A stretch of 64,000 nt of DNA, taken from assembly GCA_030063045.1 (NCBI GenBank), contig JAQSEB010000050.1, forward strand, positions 372,001 to 436,000, in the 5' to 3' direction. The number at the start of each line of letters is the position of its first letter. Position 1 is the first letter of the stretch. The notes beneath the pieces were generated by a model. It did not search any database. It was not told the origin of the DNA and saw only the letters and a program-made list of their open reading frames with translations. The position numbers and the translations under genes were made by a program. This document shows positions 40,633 to 53,097 of the stretch, one piece after another. The stretch is from Pratylenchus scribneri (taxonomy: Eukaryota; Nematoda; Chromadorea; Rhabditida; Pratylenchidae).

Positions 40633-41223
40633 TCATTTGTGATATATGCGAACCGCTTTCACTTTGCCGGACACGCAGATGATCACCAGCTGGCCTTCGG
40701 AGTCAATGTAGCGCTGAAAATTGCAAATGGTTGGAAGCTATTTATTGAGTGATACCTCGAAGTGACTGTCCTTGTCTTCAGCGTTGATCTTCTTCTGCTC
40801 TTCGATGAGTTTGCCGTTCTGGAATGTGAATGTGCTCTACAAAAACAATGAATTTGATTTAAAATAATGCTTCCAAATTGAACCTTCATTTTGCGGCCAT
40901 CAGCTGTTTCCAGCACTTTCTCTTTGCCCAGATCGAACTCGCAGACCCATGTGGCGAATGTTGAATCGCTGACCATTTTCCAGTGGTTGCCAGTCACCTC
41001 GAATGACAGGACAGCTTAAAATTGCAATGAATTATGAAATGATTAAACTATTAAAATTACGTTTTGCGACAAGTGCGGCCTTGCGCTTGAGGAATCCAAT
41101 GCCGACCTTAAAATGATGGAATTTTAATGGCAAAAAATATTATTCGTATCATACCTCCTTCATGTATTCGTCAAAGTTCTGCGAATCGACCAGCTTCCAT
41201 TTGCCAACGAATTTTTCGGCCAT
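40633..41223 (-). CDS. Intracellular fatty-acid-binding protein (LBP family)
   Basis: Ten-stranded beta-barrel protein that carries fatty acids or other hydrophobic ligands in the cytosol. The product is about 135 residues, the usual FABP size. It starts MAEKFVGKWKLVDSQNFDEY (the FABP entry motif, human type FxGKWKLVxSENFDEYMK), continues MKEVGIGFLKRKAAL, MVSDSTFATWVCEFDLGKEK and LETADGRKMKSTFTFQNGKL, and ends RYIDSEGQLVIICVSGKVKA before VRIYHK and stop 40633-40635. No signal peptide is visible, so it is of the intracellular kind rather than the secreted LBP-1 kind. It lies 420 bp upstream of strumpellin on the same strand and is divergent from the gene at 41822. Confidence 0.92.
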
Positions 41224-41821
41224 TTCTTTCAATGATTTATTATTTGATGAAGAGAAAATTGATTGAATTGAATTTGCTTTCAAGTTTTTGCTGTGCTTAA
41301 ATTAAAAATGGAAATAATGATGTGAATTGATATGTTTTCTTAGAATGATGAATGTGAATGAACTGCGCTGCGATGATGATTGATTGATTAATGAATATGT
41401 CGAACTCGAAATAAGTTTTAAACTTCGATGGGTGATGTGAACTGTGAAGTGAAGCGTAAGCGTGAGTTTTTTTTTTTGATTTTTTCTCTGATCCAATTCT
41501 CTCTCTCTCTTATCCAACCAATCAATAATAAAACTATGGTAGTTGTAGTTGTTCATTTTCTACTGTATCTCTGACTCTCTAGCTATTCTCTCTATCTCTT
41601 AGATACACACAAACACAAGACAAGATATAAATAATCAATAAAACTATGTTAGGTATGATGATGTTATGTAGGTTATATTCGTTTTTTGCTTTTTCTAGTT
41701 TCTACTTTATTATTGATTTTTGCGTTCGGAAGATAAAATTATAGTCCAACAAAATGTAAAAAATTTATAGAATTCAGTTTCAGTGTTTCAGAGCACATTT
41801 ATAAATTCAAACAAAAAAAAA
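41224..41821. promoter_or_regulatory. Divergent promoter region, FABP / unknown gene
   Basis: 598 bp between two start codons pointing away from each other. It holds CT-rich stretches (about 41495-41515 and 41560-41600). A TTTCAG at about 41778-41783 upstream of the plus-strand gene could be a trans-splice acceptor. No transcription-factor site can be named. Confidence 0.45.
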
Positions 41822-42992
41822 ATGTTCGGGAGAGGCCGAGGTCGTGGAGGTCGCTCATTTGGCAATGCATCGTCATTTTCATCATCAACCGGACATGGAA
41901 TGAGACAAGAAAATCGAGAAGGTAAGCCATGGAATTAAGAAAATCAAAACATGTTTACATCAAGAATCAAATCAATGGGCCAAGGCAATGGCGTCAGAAT
42001 ATTTTATGATGATTGGACGTGAGCTTTGGGTACAGGAGAGATTGAGCTATTTGACAGACGATGAATTCGCCCGAGTCTACGACGGTTCGCAATTTTTAAA
42101 AATATTAATTCAATATTTTTTTAGCTGGACCTGACAATTGGTAGGCTCGATGGGAAAATGGAGTCCAATGTTTCAATCAGGCATGACCACGGCTACAATT
42201 TTTCTATAGCCGTAGCCGTTTTAGCCGTGGCTATTTCATAGCCGTAGCCGCCCGTAGCCGCCTATTTTTTGAAATTTTATAGCCGTAGCCGCCCGCGGCT
42301 AGCCGCGGTTAGCCGTATTTTAGAAAAAAATTTTTTTGGTCAAAAAAATTTTTTAAAAATATTCCAGAAAAAAAAATAGGCAAAAAATTATCCCGCTGGG
42401 AAAAATTTGCAAATTATTTACCAAAAATTTTAAAATAATGGCAAAAATTTGTAAACTAAAAAAATAATAAATATTGATGGAGGGAATTTTAAGAAAAAAG
42501 TTTAAAAAATAGAAAATTTGTGGATGGCGGCTATCCCGCGGCTAACCGCGGCTATGGGTTTATAGCCGTTAGCCGCCCTTTAGCCGTCAAATTTTCAAAA
42601 TTTGTAGCCGTTAGCCGCCCGTAGCCGCGGCTAGCCGCGGCTAACCGCGGCTTAGCCGTAGCCGTGGTCATGCTTGGTTTCAATTACTTCCATTTTTCAG
42701 CTACATTGACGATCCAGAGGGACCATCAACAAGCAATTCTTCTGGCGGTTATTTCGTGGGAATGTCGAAGGCACTCCGCAGTTTTCAACAACCGAAAGCT
42801 GCTGATTCAAACATTCAATCAACAAGCCAGCACAATGAGAAGAACAATGACAGCGAAGCCTCAGCCAGTCAAGGGCACAGTGAAAAGAACACTGAAAGCG
42901 AAGCCCCGACCACGCAGCAGCAAAATGAGAAGGATGATGTGAGTGAAGCAATGAATGCCCCATTTCATGATGAAAATGACGATGATATTTAA
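41822..42992 (+). CDS. Unrecognised protein with Gly/Arg-rich start and acidic tail
   Basis: I do not recognise the family. Three or four exons join in frame: 41822 to about 41921, about 41965-42080, a very short one near 42123-42136, and 42701-42992. The product begins MFGRGRGRGGRSFG, a Gly/Arg-rich stretch as in RNA-binding proteins. It continues with a compact helical-looking piece QWAKAMASEYFMMIGRELWV and LSYLTDDEFARVYD. A low-complexity Ser/Gln/Glu tail with repeated SEA(S/P) and NEK(N/D) units ends FHDENDDDI. No membrane segment or signal peptide is seen. The intron 42137-42700 carries a 499-bp hAT-like element. The GT/AG joins keep frame, which supports a real gene, but a role is not inferable. 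Confidence 0.6.
42178..42676. mobile_element. Non-autonomous hAT-like element (MITE), copy 1
   Basis: 499 bp with terminal inverted repeats CAGGCATGACCACGGCTAC at the left and the complement of CAAGCATGACCACGGCTAC at the right (18 of 19 match). It is flanked by a perfect 8-bp duplication GTTTCAAT (42170-42177 and 42677-42684). Eight-base duplications and CA(G/A) ends are typical of hAT transposons. The ends are packed with TAGCCG/CGGCTA repeats able to form long stems; the middle is AT-rich and codes for nothing, so it depends on a transposase from elsewhere. It lies in the intron of the gene starting at 41822. It reads identical to the copy at 55285-55783. Confidence 0.93.
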
Positions 42993-43506
42993 ACTCATTT
43001 GATGAATGTTGAATGAATGGTTTTTTACAATTTACCAATTTTTACATATTTTGCTTTTTTTTGTTATGAATAAATTTACTTGAAATGGATGCAAATTTAT
43101 TATACGATATTCATTTATTCAATTCAATTAGAGGAAAAAAGATGAGAAAGAGAAAATATATTAAGAATGTAGACTTTGAAAAATTATTACAAAAATTGGA
43201 GAAGGAATTTAAAATTATCAAAAATTCTAATGATTAAGCAGTGATTTTTTCGGTTCACTGGTGAATTTATTGGAATTTTATGTAGGAAGAGAAATCACAT
43301 TTGCATGGAAGAATGATAGAATATTTTAAAAAAATATTTGACTAATTAATATGGATTTGACATATTGAGTATAGTGGTAAAAAGATAATAGAATATAGAA
43401 CAATGGAGTATTTTTAATAAATTGTGAAAATATTTCATCAAGTAAATAAAAATTTAAAATGGAGTGTTATCACTTTTGTTCCCACTTCAAATTCCTTCCT
43501 CTTTCA
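42993..43506. other. Convergent intergenic gap
   Basis: 514 bp of AT-rich DNA between two genes that converge. It holds their 3' UTRs, with an AATAAA signal at about 43068 for the plus-strand gene. I see nothing else. Confidence 0.6.
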
Positions 43507-46500
43507 TCAAGAGTGTACAGTCAACGAACTGAACCGTTGGCTGATCCAATGCAATTCTGAAGTATTTATTCCCTGAACGCCCGTAAGACATGGCCAATGT
43601 TTTTTGTGGACAGCGATAACCTGAGATAATAGGATTTATTAAATAAAAAAATGAAAGATAACTTTTACCTTTTGTATCGTTTCCTGTGCTGATTGATTCG
43701 GCACTTGCTCCAGTGTTTCCGGACTCAATTGGGCAATGTCGCCGCCATTTGAGCAAAGGGCCTATTTTTTATTAAATTATAACTTAACAAAATTTAATAC
43801 CTTGACACATTCTTCTGCGGAATCACAAATTGATGACATTTCATAGCCGCCTTCAAGTGCGAGAACAACTCTTCCATTGGCAAATTGCATTAAGGTTCGA
43901 GTCAAATAGCCAAAAAGTTTCGGGCTCAAATTGTACCTTTGAAAGAATAAATTAGTTTTTATTTGAAATTTATGCCATACCCTCCTAACGCTGCTGGATG
44001 TCCTTGGGCTGCATCGAATCCGGATGAAACAAGAATGAAATCCGGTTTAAATGTTTCCAATAGGGGAATGACCAGAACTCGCCAAGCCGCTCTAGAATAA
44101 AAATTATTTCACGTTTATTGATATAAATAAAATACAAATATTCCGCATCACCCATTATGTCGCCACTGAACGGGATGTTCACTGTTGTACCCTTGCCTTC
44201 ATTTACGCCAACATCAGTGACGGCACCAGTACCTTTAAAATGACAAAATTAAAAATAAATTTATGCTAAAAAAATTACCAGGGAAAAAATTTCCATTGTC
44301 ATGTCGATGAACACTCAAATACAGACAATTTGGATCGGATTCAAAGCAGAGTTGTGTTCCATTTCCATGATGTACGTCCCAATCGATTATGGCAATCCGC
44401 CGGCAAACATTGGCAAATCTTTGCTGAATATAACGGGCAGCGATGGCAACCTTAATAAAAATTTAATTAAAAAATAATTTAAATAATTAAACAAACATTG
44501 TTGAAAAAGCAAAAGCCCATAGCCTGTTCCCTTTCTGCATGATGGCCCGGGGGTCGAATGCATGCGAATCCATTGCGCAATTTTCCCTCAATTACTTGAC
44601 AACAAAGTTCCACTAAACTTCCAACAGCCATTTTTGCTGCCATTTGAGTGCTCGCATCGTTGAAATATGTGTCCGAATCAACACCAATGCCACCTTAAAT
44701 ATATTTATTTATTACCCAAAAAAGTGTTTTTATTATCCGAAAACACCTTACCACATGGCAATTGCACAAAACTTTTAAGTGGCAATTCAGCTGGATCCAT
44801 TTTTAAACAAGCCGTTGGTGAGACTGCGAAGAATGTCACATAGGTGGGCGAATGAACAAGTTTGAGAATTTCTAATGGGGCCTTTCGAACACTAAATTTT
44901 TTTGGATAAAATAATTTATATATAAAAATAAGTGAAAACTCACATAACTCGTTCGCAAACGGAAACTAGTCCTGATTCGATTAGTCTCGACCAAATTGAC
45001 TGAACTCGTCCGCCATGTTCGACATGATTGTTATTTTCTGCACAAAGACATTGATGTCTCGACATTGATTGATCATAGGCAAGACCTACGAATTTTTCAT
45101 TTAAACATATTTTTATTAAATTAAAACCAGTTTTTAATTGTGAATCGGTTGTCATTGGTTGGGTGCCAATTTGTGCCCGACTATTTGTGAATTCCATCAT
45201 TGTGTCATCTTCGGGTTCTTCCCGCACCAGGGATTTTCGACGAAGGACAAGATCTCGAAGTTGTTGTTTCAGCAAACTTGGATAACCGAGTGATATTGGC
45301 GCTGTCCGGTTGTCGAAACGGACGGTTCGTTGCATTGGCACCGAAAGACCTAAAAATATTAATTTCAGTTATTTAAGGTTAGAACACTACTTTTAAGATG
45401 ACTAGTGATTTAAGGTTTATAATCATGGGTTCGAATCCATGCGGAGGACAGTAATTTTTTCTGGCTTGGTATTCGATTCAATTTTATGAATTTTCTATAT
45501 ATTTTTCTAGTCGAAATAAAGTATTTCTAACAATTAACATAAGGTGTTACTGATGTAATTTTTGTACAAACCTGAACTCGTTGAAGATGAAGTTGAATCT
45601 GCCAATGCTTGTGGTGAGTCGAACATTGAATTTGGCGGATGCAATGGACTTTTCAACAATGATGGCATCGAGAGGAAATGCATGAATGTGTTCTGAAGTG
45701 CCATCAAATTCATCATGTCCTGTTGACTGCCAAGGGTAGCGCCGGCTGCGTTTTCAATAGGGCCTCCCTTTTCATTAGTGCCACCAATTGTGGCATTAGT
45801 TGGCAAATTTGGAAGAGATGGAGAAGGGACCATCAAATTTGAGGCGGCAGCTGAGACCACGGCCGAAAGTTGTTGACCAGTCAATGCTTGTTGGGCGGCC
45901 TGCTGGAACAGGAGGGCCGTATCGACTATTGAATTTTGACTGGTTGCAGCAGCAGATTGTTGTTGAGGATCGAGCAGAGTGGGCGGTGCGATTGCTCCAT
46001 TTGATTCGGGTCTAGAAAAAATATAATTAAAATATTGTTTAGATTACAATTCAGACCTTTGGATTGGGTGCTGGTTGGTTTGTGGCGGTAATGTAAAATT
46101 GTTAGGAGGATGTTGCTGGGATTGTTGCTGGTGTGGACTGGAGCCTTTGTTTAATAATCTAGCCCGAATACGCATTTTCAGGTTCGGTTCACTGTTCACT
46201 TTCCTCAACTGGAATTCGGAGGCCGATAAACCGGCTGCTGATGCATTTTCATTGGTGCGAGAGGGATGAGCTGGGTGTGGATATGGCAAGAATCTTAAAT
46301 GTACATGTGCATTTATTAATATCTTTTATCTGGATAAAACCTTTGATCGATATGTGAGGTATTGACCATGGAGACTGGAACGGATGAAGTACTCTGATCA
46401 CTGGCCAAAAGGTTCATCTCGGAATTGGCACCACCTTTGGCTGTCGTCCAATTGGCGGTTCCATTGACAGTGGCGGCAATATTTGAGGTTGACCCAGCCG

Positions 46501-47178
46501 AACTAGAACTGTGCAATCGTTGCTTTTGCTTGGTTGCAATCCTAAAATTTTTCACAATATTCCCAGGAATAAATTATATGAAAATTTACATTGACTTCAG
46601 CCGATCTCTGGTATGTTGAGAAATGGCATGACCAGAACCGCTGATAGTTCGTCTATTTCGCGTTGTTGCCACTACATTCCCGTGATCTCTTGCCAATGGT
46701 ACGGAATTGCTTGTCGGTTGTTGTTGTTGACTTGTTGAAACCGCGTTCACTGCTGCAGTAGGATCAAATTCTTCAGTGGATTGTTCGCTGCTGGTCTGGG
46801 TCAATGAGCCAATCAGTGGATTGTGCGCAACGGGTCCAGCGGGCATTTGTTGCTGTTGAAGTACAACCATGGCAGCCGCGGCGGGTAAAGCAGATTGAAG
46901 TAACTGAAGATTGAGTAGATAATCTTGCTGGGCGAGAGTTTGGTTTTGTTGGAATTGTGCTAATAACTCTGCATGTCTACGTTGATAAAGCTAGAAATAT
47001 ATTTTTAAATTAGACTAAAAATTTATTTTAAAAATACTTCTTGGAGCATAGCCAGCCGTTCATCCAGTCCGCCGCCATCAGCAGCAACTTGTTGTTGTGC
47101 CTGGGAAGTTGGAGTGCAATCGCTGCCGCCTGATGAACTTGGTGCGCTGCTTACTGGTGGTAATCCGCCTTCTTCCAT
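43507..47178 (-). CDS. hda-4: Class IIa histone deacetylase (HDAC4/HDA-4 type)
   Basis: Signal-responsive deacetylase/co-repressor that shuttles between nucleus and cytoplasm and binds MEF2 in other animals. It starts [20 protein letters not shown] at 47178 and has a Gln-rich N-terminal half with a predicted coiled coil (about 46860-47040). The 14-3-3/CaMK site [15 protein letters not shown] (about 46165-46210) closely matches HDAC4 around Ser246. The catalytic domain shows [48 protein letters not shown] and [20 protein letters not shown], so the zinc ligands are present. The catalytic-tyrosine position reads [11 protein letters not shown] (about 43850), with Tyr where vertebrate class IIa enzymes have His. 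It ends [17 protein letters not shown], a class IIa tail, with the stop at 43507-43509. A SINE-like copy lies in the intron near 45.45 kb. Confidence 0.93.
45390..45525 (+). repeat. tRNA-derived SINE-like copy in the HDAC intron
   Basis: GATGACTAGTGATTTAAGG (A-box-like) is followed by GGGTTCGAATCC (B box 45428-45437), GCGGAGGACAGTAATTTTTT and CTGGCTT. It lies antisense to the HDAC gene and has the same block order as the copies near 2.2, 34.1, 37.4 and 38.2 kb. Confidence 0.6.
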
Positions 47179-47914
47179 AGATTAAAACCTCAAGAATTTC
47201 CTCTATAAGTAGTTTGATTTTTTTATAAAATTGTGAGACAATTATTAGGTCCGTTTCATTTAATTTTTTTGATGATGAGTGAGAATGAGAATATTTATAT
47301 CCAAGTTGAGGTTCGGAGATAAAGCTTTTTCTATCTTTTAACCCTCAATTGGATGGATGGGGGCAGCTGATGCTAATGGAAAAGCCCAGCAGGCAAGCTG
47401 CCAGTGGCCAAGAGGAATAGAAAGAACAAATGTGGGGCAGTGGTATTCGGGGAAGGAGTGGGGGGATTAATAGGATGTTGTGGAGAGCTGCGATGTCCTA
47501 AAAATAGCAACAACTTTTACAGCGGGCCCCACAAACTAAAAAGTAAGGAGTAGCGAGTAGCCTATTTTATTTTCCTCGTAAGAGTTTTTGGCCATCTCGT
47601 TCTCGGCTCCTCATTCCGTTTTCTCTCTCTTCTCCTCTACCTCTCGCATTTTTCAGAATAATTTTTATAGTATTCTTCGCATGTTATTTTATATTTGATA
47701 TAATATAGATATGTTTATGCTGGCCAATATATGAATGAATTTCTCACTTTTTCATTAAATAATGTTGAAAATTGATATCTTTTTCCAATTTATCCCAAAT
47801 TAAATAGATTACATTAAATTGTCCAAGATGATAAAAAAACTTGCGAAAATCTTTTAACAGATGAATTTACTTTTAATTTCCAAATTTTTTAATATCCATT
47901 CCTTCTTTCATCTT
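47179..47914. other. Gap between the hnRNP M stop and the HDAC start
   Basis: 736 bp between two minus-strand genes. It holds the HDAC promoter and 5' UTR and the hnRNP M 3' UTR. Part of it (47340-47600) is less AT-rich than the flanks. No gene is seen. Confidence 0.55.
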
Positions 47915-50739
47915 TCACAAATATTCAATTCCAATAGCACGTCCTTCGACGGTCGTCCCTTGTAAGCTATTCTTAGCCCGTTCCGCATCCTTCAATTGCA
48001 TGAAACGAACTTTTGCAACGCCCGGTGTGATCATTTCCACTAAAAGTCAAAACATAATAATTTTGAAAAAAGATATTATACCCGATTCAAGTTCGCCGAA
48101 TTGTTGGACTCGATCGCTGACAATTTGCCATGTATAATCAACTGGCAGCTGAAGAAAAGAAAATTTTATTGAAACCATTGATATTAAAATTTCTCACGTT
48201 TTTGATCAGAATAACTCGTGAAGTATCATAATTTCCACTACCACCGGAAAGTGAAGCTCCCATTGATCCACCGGATTGACTGACGCTGCTCCCATATCCA
48301 CCAACATTACCAAAATCATATTTTGGAGTCGAAATTTCATACTAAAATTATTTTGAATTATTTTTGAATTTATTTACTCGAAAAACCTTGACCGTCCCTG
48401 CATGTGACTGCGGTGCATTTGCCTGTTGTGGAACATAACTTTGTGCTGATTTTGGTTGATATTGTCCGCCACCAGCACCGCCAAATTGTGGAACTCCCGG
48501 TGTTTGACGCGGAACACTTGAAGGTTGCACGGCTGCTGGAGGGTTGAAAAATCCGCCGGTCGTATGGGCCTGATAGCTTGTTTGACTTGGAGGCGGTTGG
48601 AAATGACCGCCGTGTTCCTGCTGGGCATTTTGAGTAAAATTAGTCTGTGGTGTCTGCTGAACCATTGTTGGCGTTGGCTGGATGATGATTTGCGATGGTT
48701 GTTGTGACGGTGAAATCCAGCTGGATTGTTGTTGTGATTGTGAGACAGGCATTGGTGCAGGTGTGGCAAATGGGGTCGATGAGGCGCCGCCATTCATTCC
48801 AATTTGAGGTGTAACAGCAGCTGTTGGTGCAATGGTCGACAAAACGCTGGCTACATCAGTCAATGGTGCACCATTGGCGCCAAGGCCCATTCCAACTCCA
48901 CGAAGGCCGAACTGAAAATTTGATTTATTAACTTTTTTTATTTTATAAATATAGAAAAAAATAACTCAAATTGTCTAAACATTTCTTATATAAATCAGAA
49001 GAATAATAAACAAACTGGAAGTCCATTAGGTTCTCGATGTCGGTCCGAATCTTTTGGATAACGATCCATGCGAATAGCCATGGTTCGATCCAATAAACGC
49101 TGATTGTTCAACATTGAGACTGCTTGAACTGCTTCGATCGGATGAGAATATTCGCAAACGGCCATTCCCTTCGATTTTCCTTCTTTATCCATTTGTAGAT
49201 CAAACCAAGTAACTTTTCCGGCCAAAGCACAAATATCATAGAGACGGCCGACACCGATATTGTATGGAATCTAAAATTCATCGGTGACAATCGAACAATT
49301 GAAAAAGACAAATGTCAAACATTTGTAATGAAGATTCGATTGCAGAGTGGTGTCCCAATTCCCAATTGGCGGAGAAAATTTGGGCTCAAACCAAAAGTTT
49401 CATTCTCATTGATTGTAATCGATGAACCACTCGAATTGCGATCAACATTGGAACGACTGCGTTCAAGTCGATCACCTCCTCCCAAAAAATCGATTCCAGT
49501 GTCTTCCTTGACTTTGCGAAAGAATGCAATCGGATCCTTAAGTTTTCACTTTTAATACGGAATGTCAATAAATTTAAAAACAGTGTCAAAAACATTGATG
49601 ATGGTGAAAAGATTATAACGGTTTAGTGGTTTGTTCTAGTCCATCAACCATATACCAATCGAAAGATGATAGATATCGTCGAGAAGCATCAATTTGATGA
49701 TTTTTATAGAGGTCAAACCAATTTCAATTTAGTTTTAAACCAAATAATAGTTTAAAGGTTTAACACCTTTATTACTTTTTACCAAATCGTTATCATGATA
49801 TGATAGACAAACAATTAAACCATTATAATATTTTCGCCATCTTCAATGTTTTTTTCGTCAAATTAAACCAACTAAATTTCAAGAAAAATGAGATTCATCA
49901 GAAAAGAATTTTGTTTGATTTTTAATTTTTTCATCACAAAAATGTTTCAAATTATTCCTAAGGAATATTATTGAAGAAGAAAAAATTTACTCTAATTTCC
50001 TTGGCTACAATCATGCGATCGCGGAGTTCAGTTCTATGCATATTTTCAATGCATTTATCCGCTCCTTCTCGATGTTTGAATTCAACTACAGCACACCCTT
50101 TTGAACGGCCATCTCGGTCTTCAAGAACTTCAACAAAATTGACCTGCAATTTCACTTCCGTAAATGATATTTTTAAATCAATGATGATGTGATTGTGATG
50201 AGGATGCGAATAACGGAGAAGTTCAAACTTTTTTTTTTGTTAATACATTCCGTTGACCCGAAAAATACAACAAATAAATATACCTATTTACGGATTATGA
50301 AATCAACAATAAATTTTTGCTATCATTAACGAATCTAACAATACTTCGTACTCCATTAATTTTGAGATTTATTATTGAGAAAATAGAACCTCGCCAGCTT
50401 TTTCACGAATTATATCCTTCAATTCCATCCATTTCAGCTCCCAAGGCAGATTCGACAAATATACCATTCTATCGCTTTTCTGATCAATTCTACTACTTCT
50501 ACGGTCTGAAAAACGAAACATTTGAATAATTAAATCAACGATGCGAAAGATGCCGTCCATTTGTTGTTGTTTTTAAGTAGTTTTTAAATAAAGACATTTT
50601 TTTTAAACTTTTTTTTTTTACTTTTCAATTTCATTTATCCTCTAATCCTTTTAAAAATTTTACCGGCTCTGTCGCGTCGATCACGATCACGGTCGGAGCT
50701 GGAACGGCGGATTGGGCTTCTTGAGCGGCTTCTAGACAT
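47915..50739 (-). CDS. sup-46: hnRNP M / MYEF2-like RNA-binding protein
   Basis: Nuclear RNA-binding protein that regulates splicing and translation. It starts with an Arg/Ser stretch, MSRSRSRSPIRRSSSDRDRD. RRM1 is MVYLSNLPWELKWMELKDII, GEVNFVEVLEDRDGRSKGCA, then VVEFKHREGADKCIENM. RRM2 is NRIFITNIPYNIGVGRLYDI, VTWFDLQMDKEGKSKGMAVC, then LLDRTMAIRMDRYP. A long Gln/Pro/Gly-rich linker (48400-48890) follows, then RRM3, SRVILIKNLPVDYTWQIVSD, VEMITPGVAKVRFMQLKDAE and AIGIEYL with the stop 47915-47917. Three RRMs with a low-complexity linker before the last is the HNRNPM layout. The symbol is that of the C. elegans homologue and is an inference. An intron of about 0.45 kb (49985 to 49535) shows nothing recognisable. 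Confidence 0.85.
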
Positions 50740-51516
50740 TGTTGCTTGAATCAAGTAGTTTTAATAATAGTAGATTTGAGAGCAATAACCAATAATAATA
50801 TTTCGCTAAAAATGTAGAAATTTTACAATTTATAATGATAATAATAATAATAATTGACTGGATTATCTCTCTTCTTCCACTTTTTCTATTGCGAATTTGG
50901 ATATGAAAATAAATGTTTATGAATGAGTAATGAGTTGAGTGCGACCTAGACCTGCGCGAGTTGATTTCGTCGTGTTTCGAAAATTTTTATCTATTCTATC
51001 TACAATAAAAAGTGCAAACTGCAAACCACATATCACCACATATATCTATATCCATTCCATACCCATCTTCTGCTGCAGATGGTTAAAGCTAAAGCTAGAA
51101 CCTAGAAGCAAATAGCAAACCAAACCAAACCCAACAAAAATGCAAAATAAAATCCGAAAAAAGGAAAGAAAATTTTATTAAAGGATTAAATGTCATTTAA
51201 GTCCAAATTTGTATAAAATGCCAGAGAATAAGAACAAGCGAAAGCGAACAAGGCAGGTGGCAGGATGAGATTGGGCATTGGGGTTTCTAGTTTCTTTTAC
51301 GGTTTTGATTGTTTAGGTGTGTGTATGATATAAGCTAATTACCTATTCTATTAGTATATGTATAATAAACATTCTTCTATTCATTCTTAATACCTCCCCA
51401 AACCCGAACCCCAAATGGTCGGTGGAGAATTATAAAGTTTTAACAAAGTTAAGAGATATTAAACATATTTAATTTGTTTTAATTCGACTGATTATTTGAC
51501 ATACTATCAATCATAA
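50740..51516. promoter_or_regulatory. Divergent promoter region, hnRNP M / ANP32
   Basis: 777 bp between two divergent start codons. It contains an ATA/ATT trinucleotide run near 50835-50855. Both promoters must lie here. No site can be named. Confidence 0.5.
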
Positions 51517-52615
51517 ATGGAGGAACGTATTCAACGAGAAATGAATGGTTTGTGATCTATGATGAACGAGTAAATGATAAATTGATATGTATTTTTAGGG
51601 AAGAAGCCTTCAGAGATGCAAGATCTTATACTGGACAATTGCAAAGCGACAATGATAAGTGGATTGTCTGATGAATTTACAAACTTGACTACAATTTCAA
51701 TGGTCAATATTGGGCTAACAACTCTCAATGGACTCCCAAAAGTATGATTATTTTTTATTAAAATAACTCAAATATTTGAAAATTATTCAGCTCCCTTCTC
51801 TCCGGACCATTGATCTCAGTGATAATAAACTGACAGATGGTCTTGAAAAATTGGTTGAGTCTTGTCCTCGCCTTTATCATGTCAACCTTTGCGCTAACAA
51901 AATAACAGTAAATACATTTATTTAAGTATAATTTAAAATTAATATTCTAAAGACATTGGCAGCATTGGAGCCCCTCAAAAATTTGGAGGAATTGGCTGCG
52001 CTGGATTTGTTCGACTGCTCAGTAACGGTTAGATTGACAATTTTATTCATATCTTACTCTGATTTTTTTCAGGAATTGCCAGATTATCGTACCAAAATGT
52101 TCACAATGATTCCACATCTGAAATACTTGGATGGATTCGACGTGAATGATGGTTAATTCAGTTGAATTTAAATTAATTTTCAATTAATTATTTAAGAAGA
52201 AGCAGACTTGTCGGAAGAAGGTGATGAAGGTGCCGAGGGATTAGGGGACGAAGAGGAATCGGCTGATGATGAATTCAACAGTGACGATGAGGCCTTGGAT
52301 TACATAAATTCGTCCAAAGCACTTCAAGTCTTAATATTTGTTACTTATTTATGAATGCTTTTCTTATCAAGGATGAGGATGAGTCGGAAGACTATGTGGC
52401 ACAAGAAGAGGGGAAGGCAGCCGTAACAAATGGTGGCGAAAAGAAGAATGGTTCTGCAGAAACAAAGGAAACAGTGCCGAAAGTGGCTGAGAACAACAAG
52501 GTAAGCATAAAATATCAAATTAAACCAATTTAACACATTTTAGAAGCGCAAACTAGAGGAAGCGTCCGATGGTGCTACTGAGAAGGCTGAGGGCGAGACC
52601 GATGCAAAGCACTAA
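51517..52615 (+). CDS. ANP32-family acidic leucine-rich nuclear phosphoprotein
   Basis: Histone chaperone / phosphatase-inhibitor family. It starts MEERIQREMNGKKPSEMQDL and continues LILDNCKATMISGLSDEFTN. Leucine-rich repeats follow: NLTTISMVNIGLTTLNGLPK, LPSLRTIDLSDNKLTDGLEK and YHVNLCANKIT. The LRR cap is LAALDLFDCSVT, LPDYRTKMFTMIPHLKYLDG. The tail is rich in Glu and Asp (LSEEGDEGAEGLGDEEESAD, DEDESEDYVAQEE) and ends with a basic KRKLEEA nuclear-localisation-like motif. This is the standard ANP32 layout. Introns are about 45 bp each; the exon edge near 52327-52370 is uncertain. The MBD2/3-like gene follows 482 bp downstream on the same strand. Confidence 0.92.
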
Positions 52616-53097
52616 TTTTTTGGTCACGGAAAGAGGGGAATTGATAATGGAATTTATCATCACCACTTAAATATTCGCATCTTTGTTCATCTCTTTTAAT
52701 AAAAAAAACCCAAGATTTCCTCAACTTTTTTGTTGCCTGTTATTCGTTCATTAATTTATTCAAAATTTGTGACCGGAAACATGTTCCCCATCAATTTAAT
52801 GATTTTTTTTTGGTTAAATAATTCATGAAAAAAATTCACACCACACCAATCTCATTAAAAATAATGACAACAAGAAGAAAAATAACCGCAATTATCTTCT
52901 CTAAAATTCAATGATACACCAATATAATTGCTTGCATCTTTTATTCATTTTATGCAATTTATTTATTTTTCCACCAAATGATAAAGCTGGCTTTCCCCTC
53001 ATTATATTTAATTTTTTTTGTAATGTTTAAAAACATTAAAAATGAAATTTCTTGAATATTTTTTAACCGGAATTTAATTAATTTAAAGAGTTTCAAA
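52616..53097. other. Gap between ANP32 and the MBD2/3-like gene
   Basis: 482 bp of very AT-rich DNA: the ANP32 3' UTR (AATAAA-like signal near 52700) and the upstream region of the next gene. Nothing else is seen. Confidence 0.55.
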
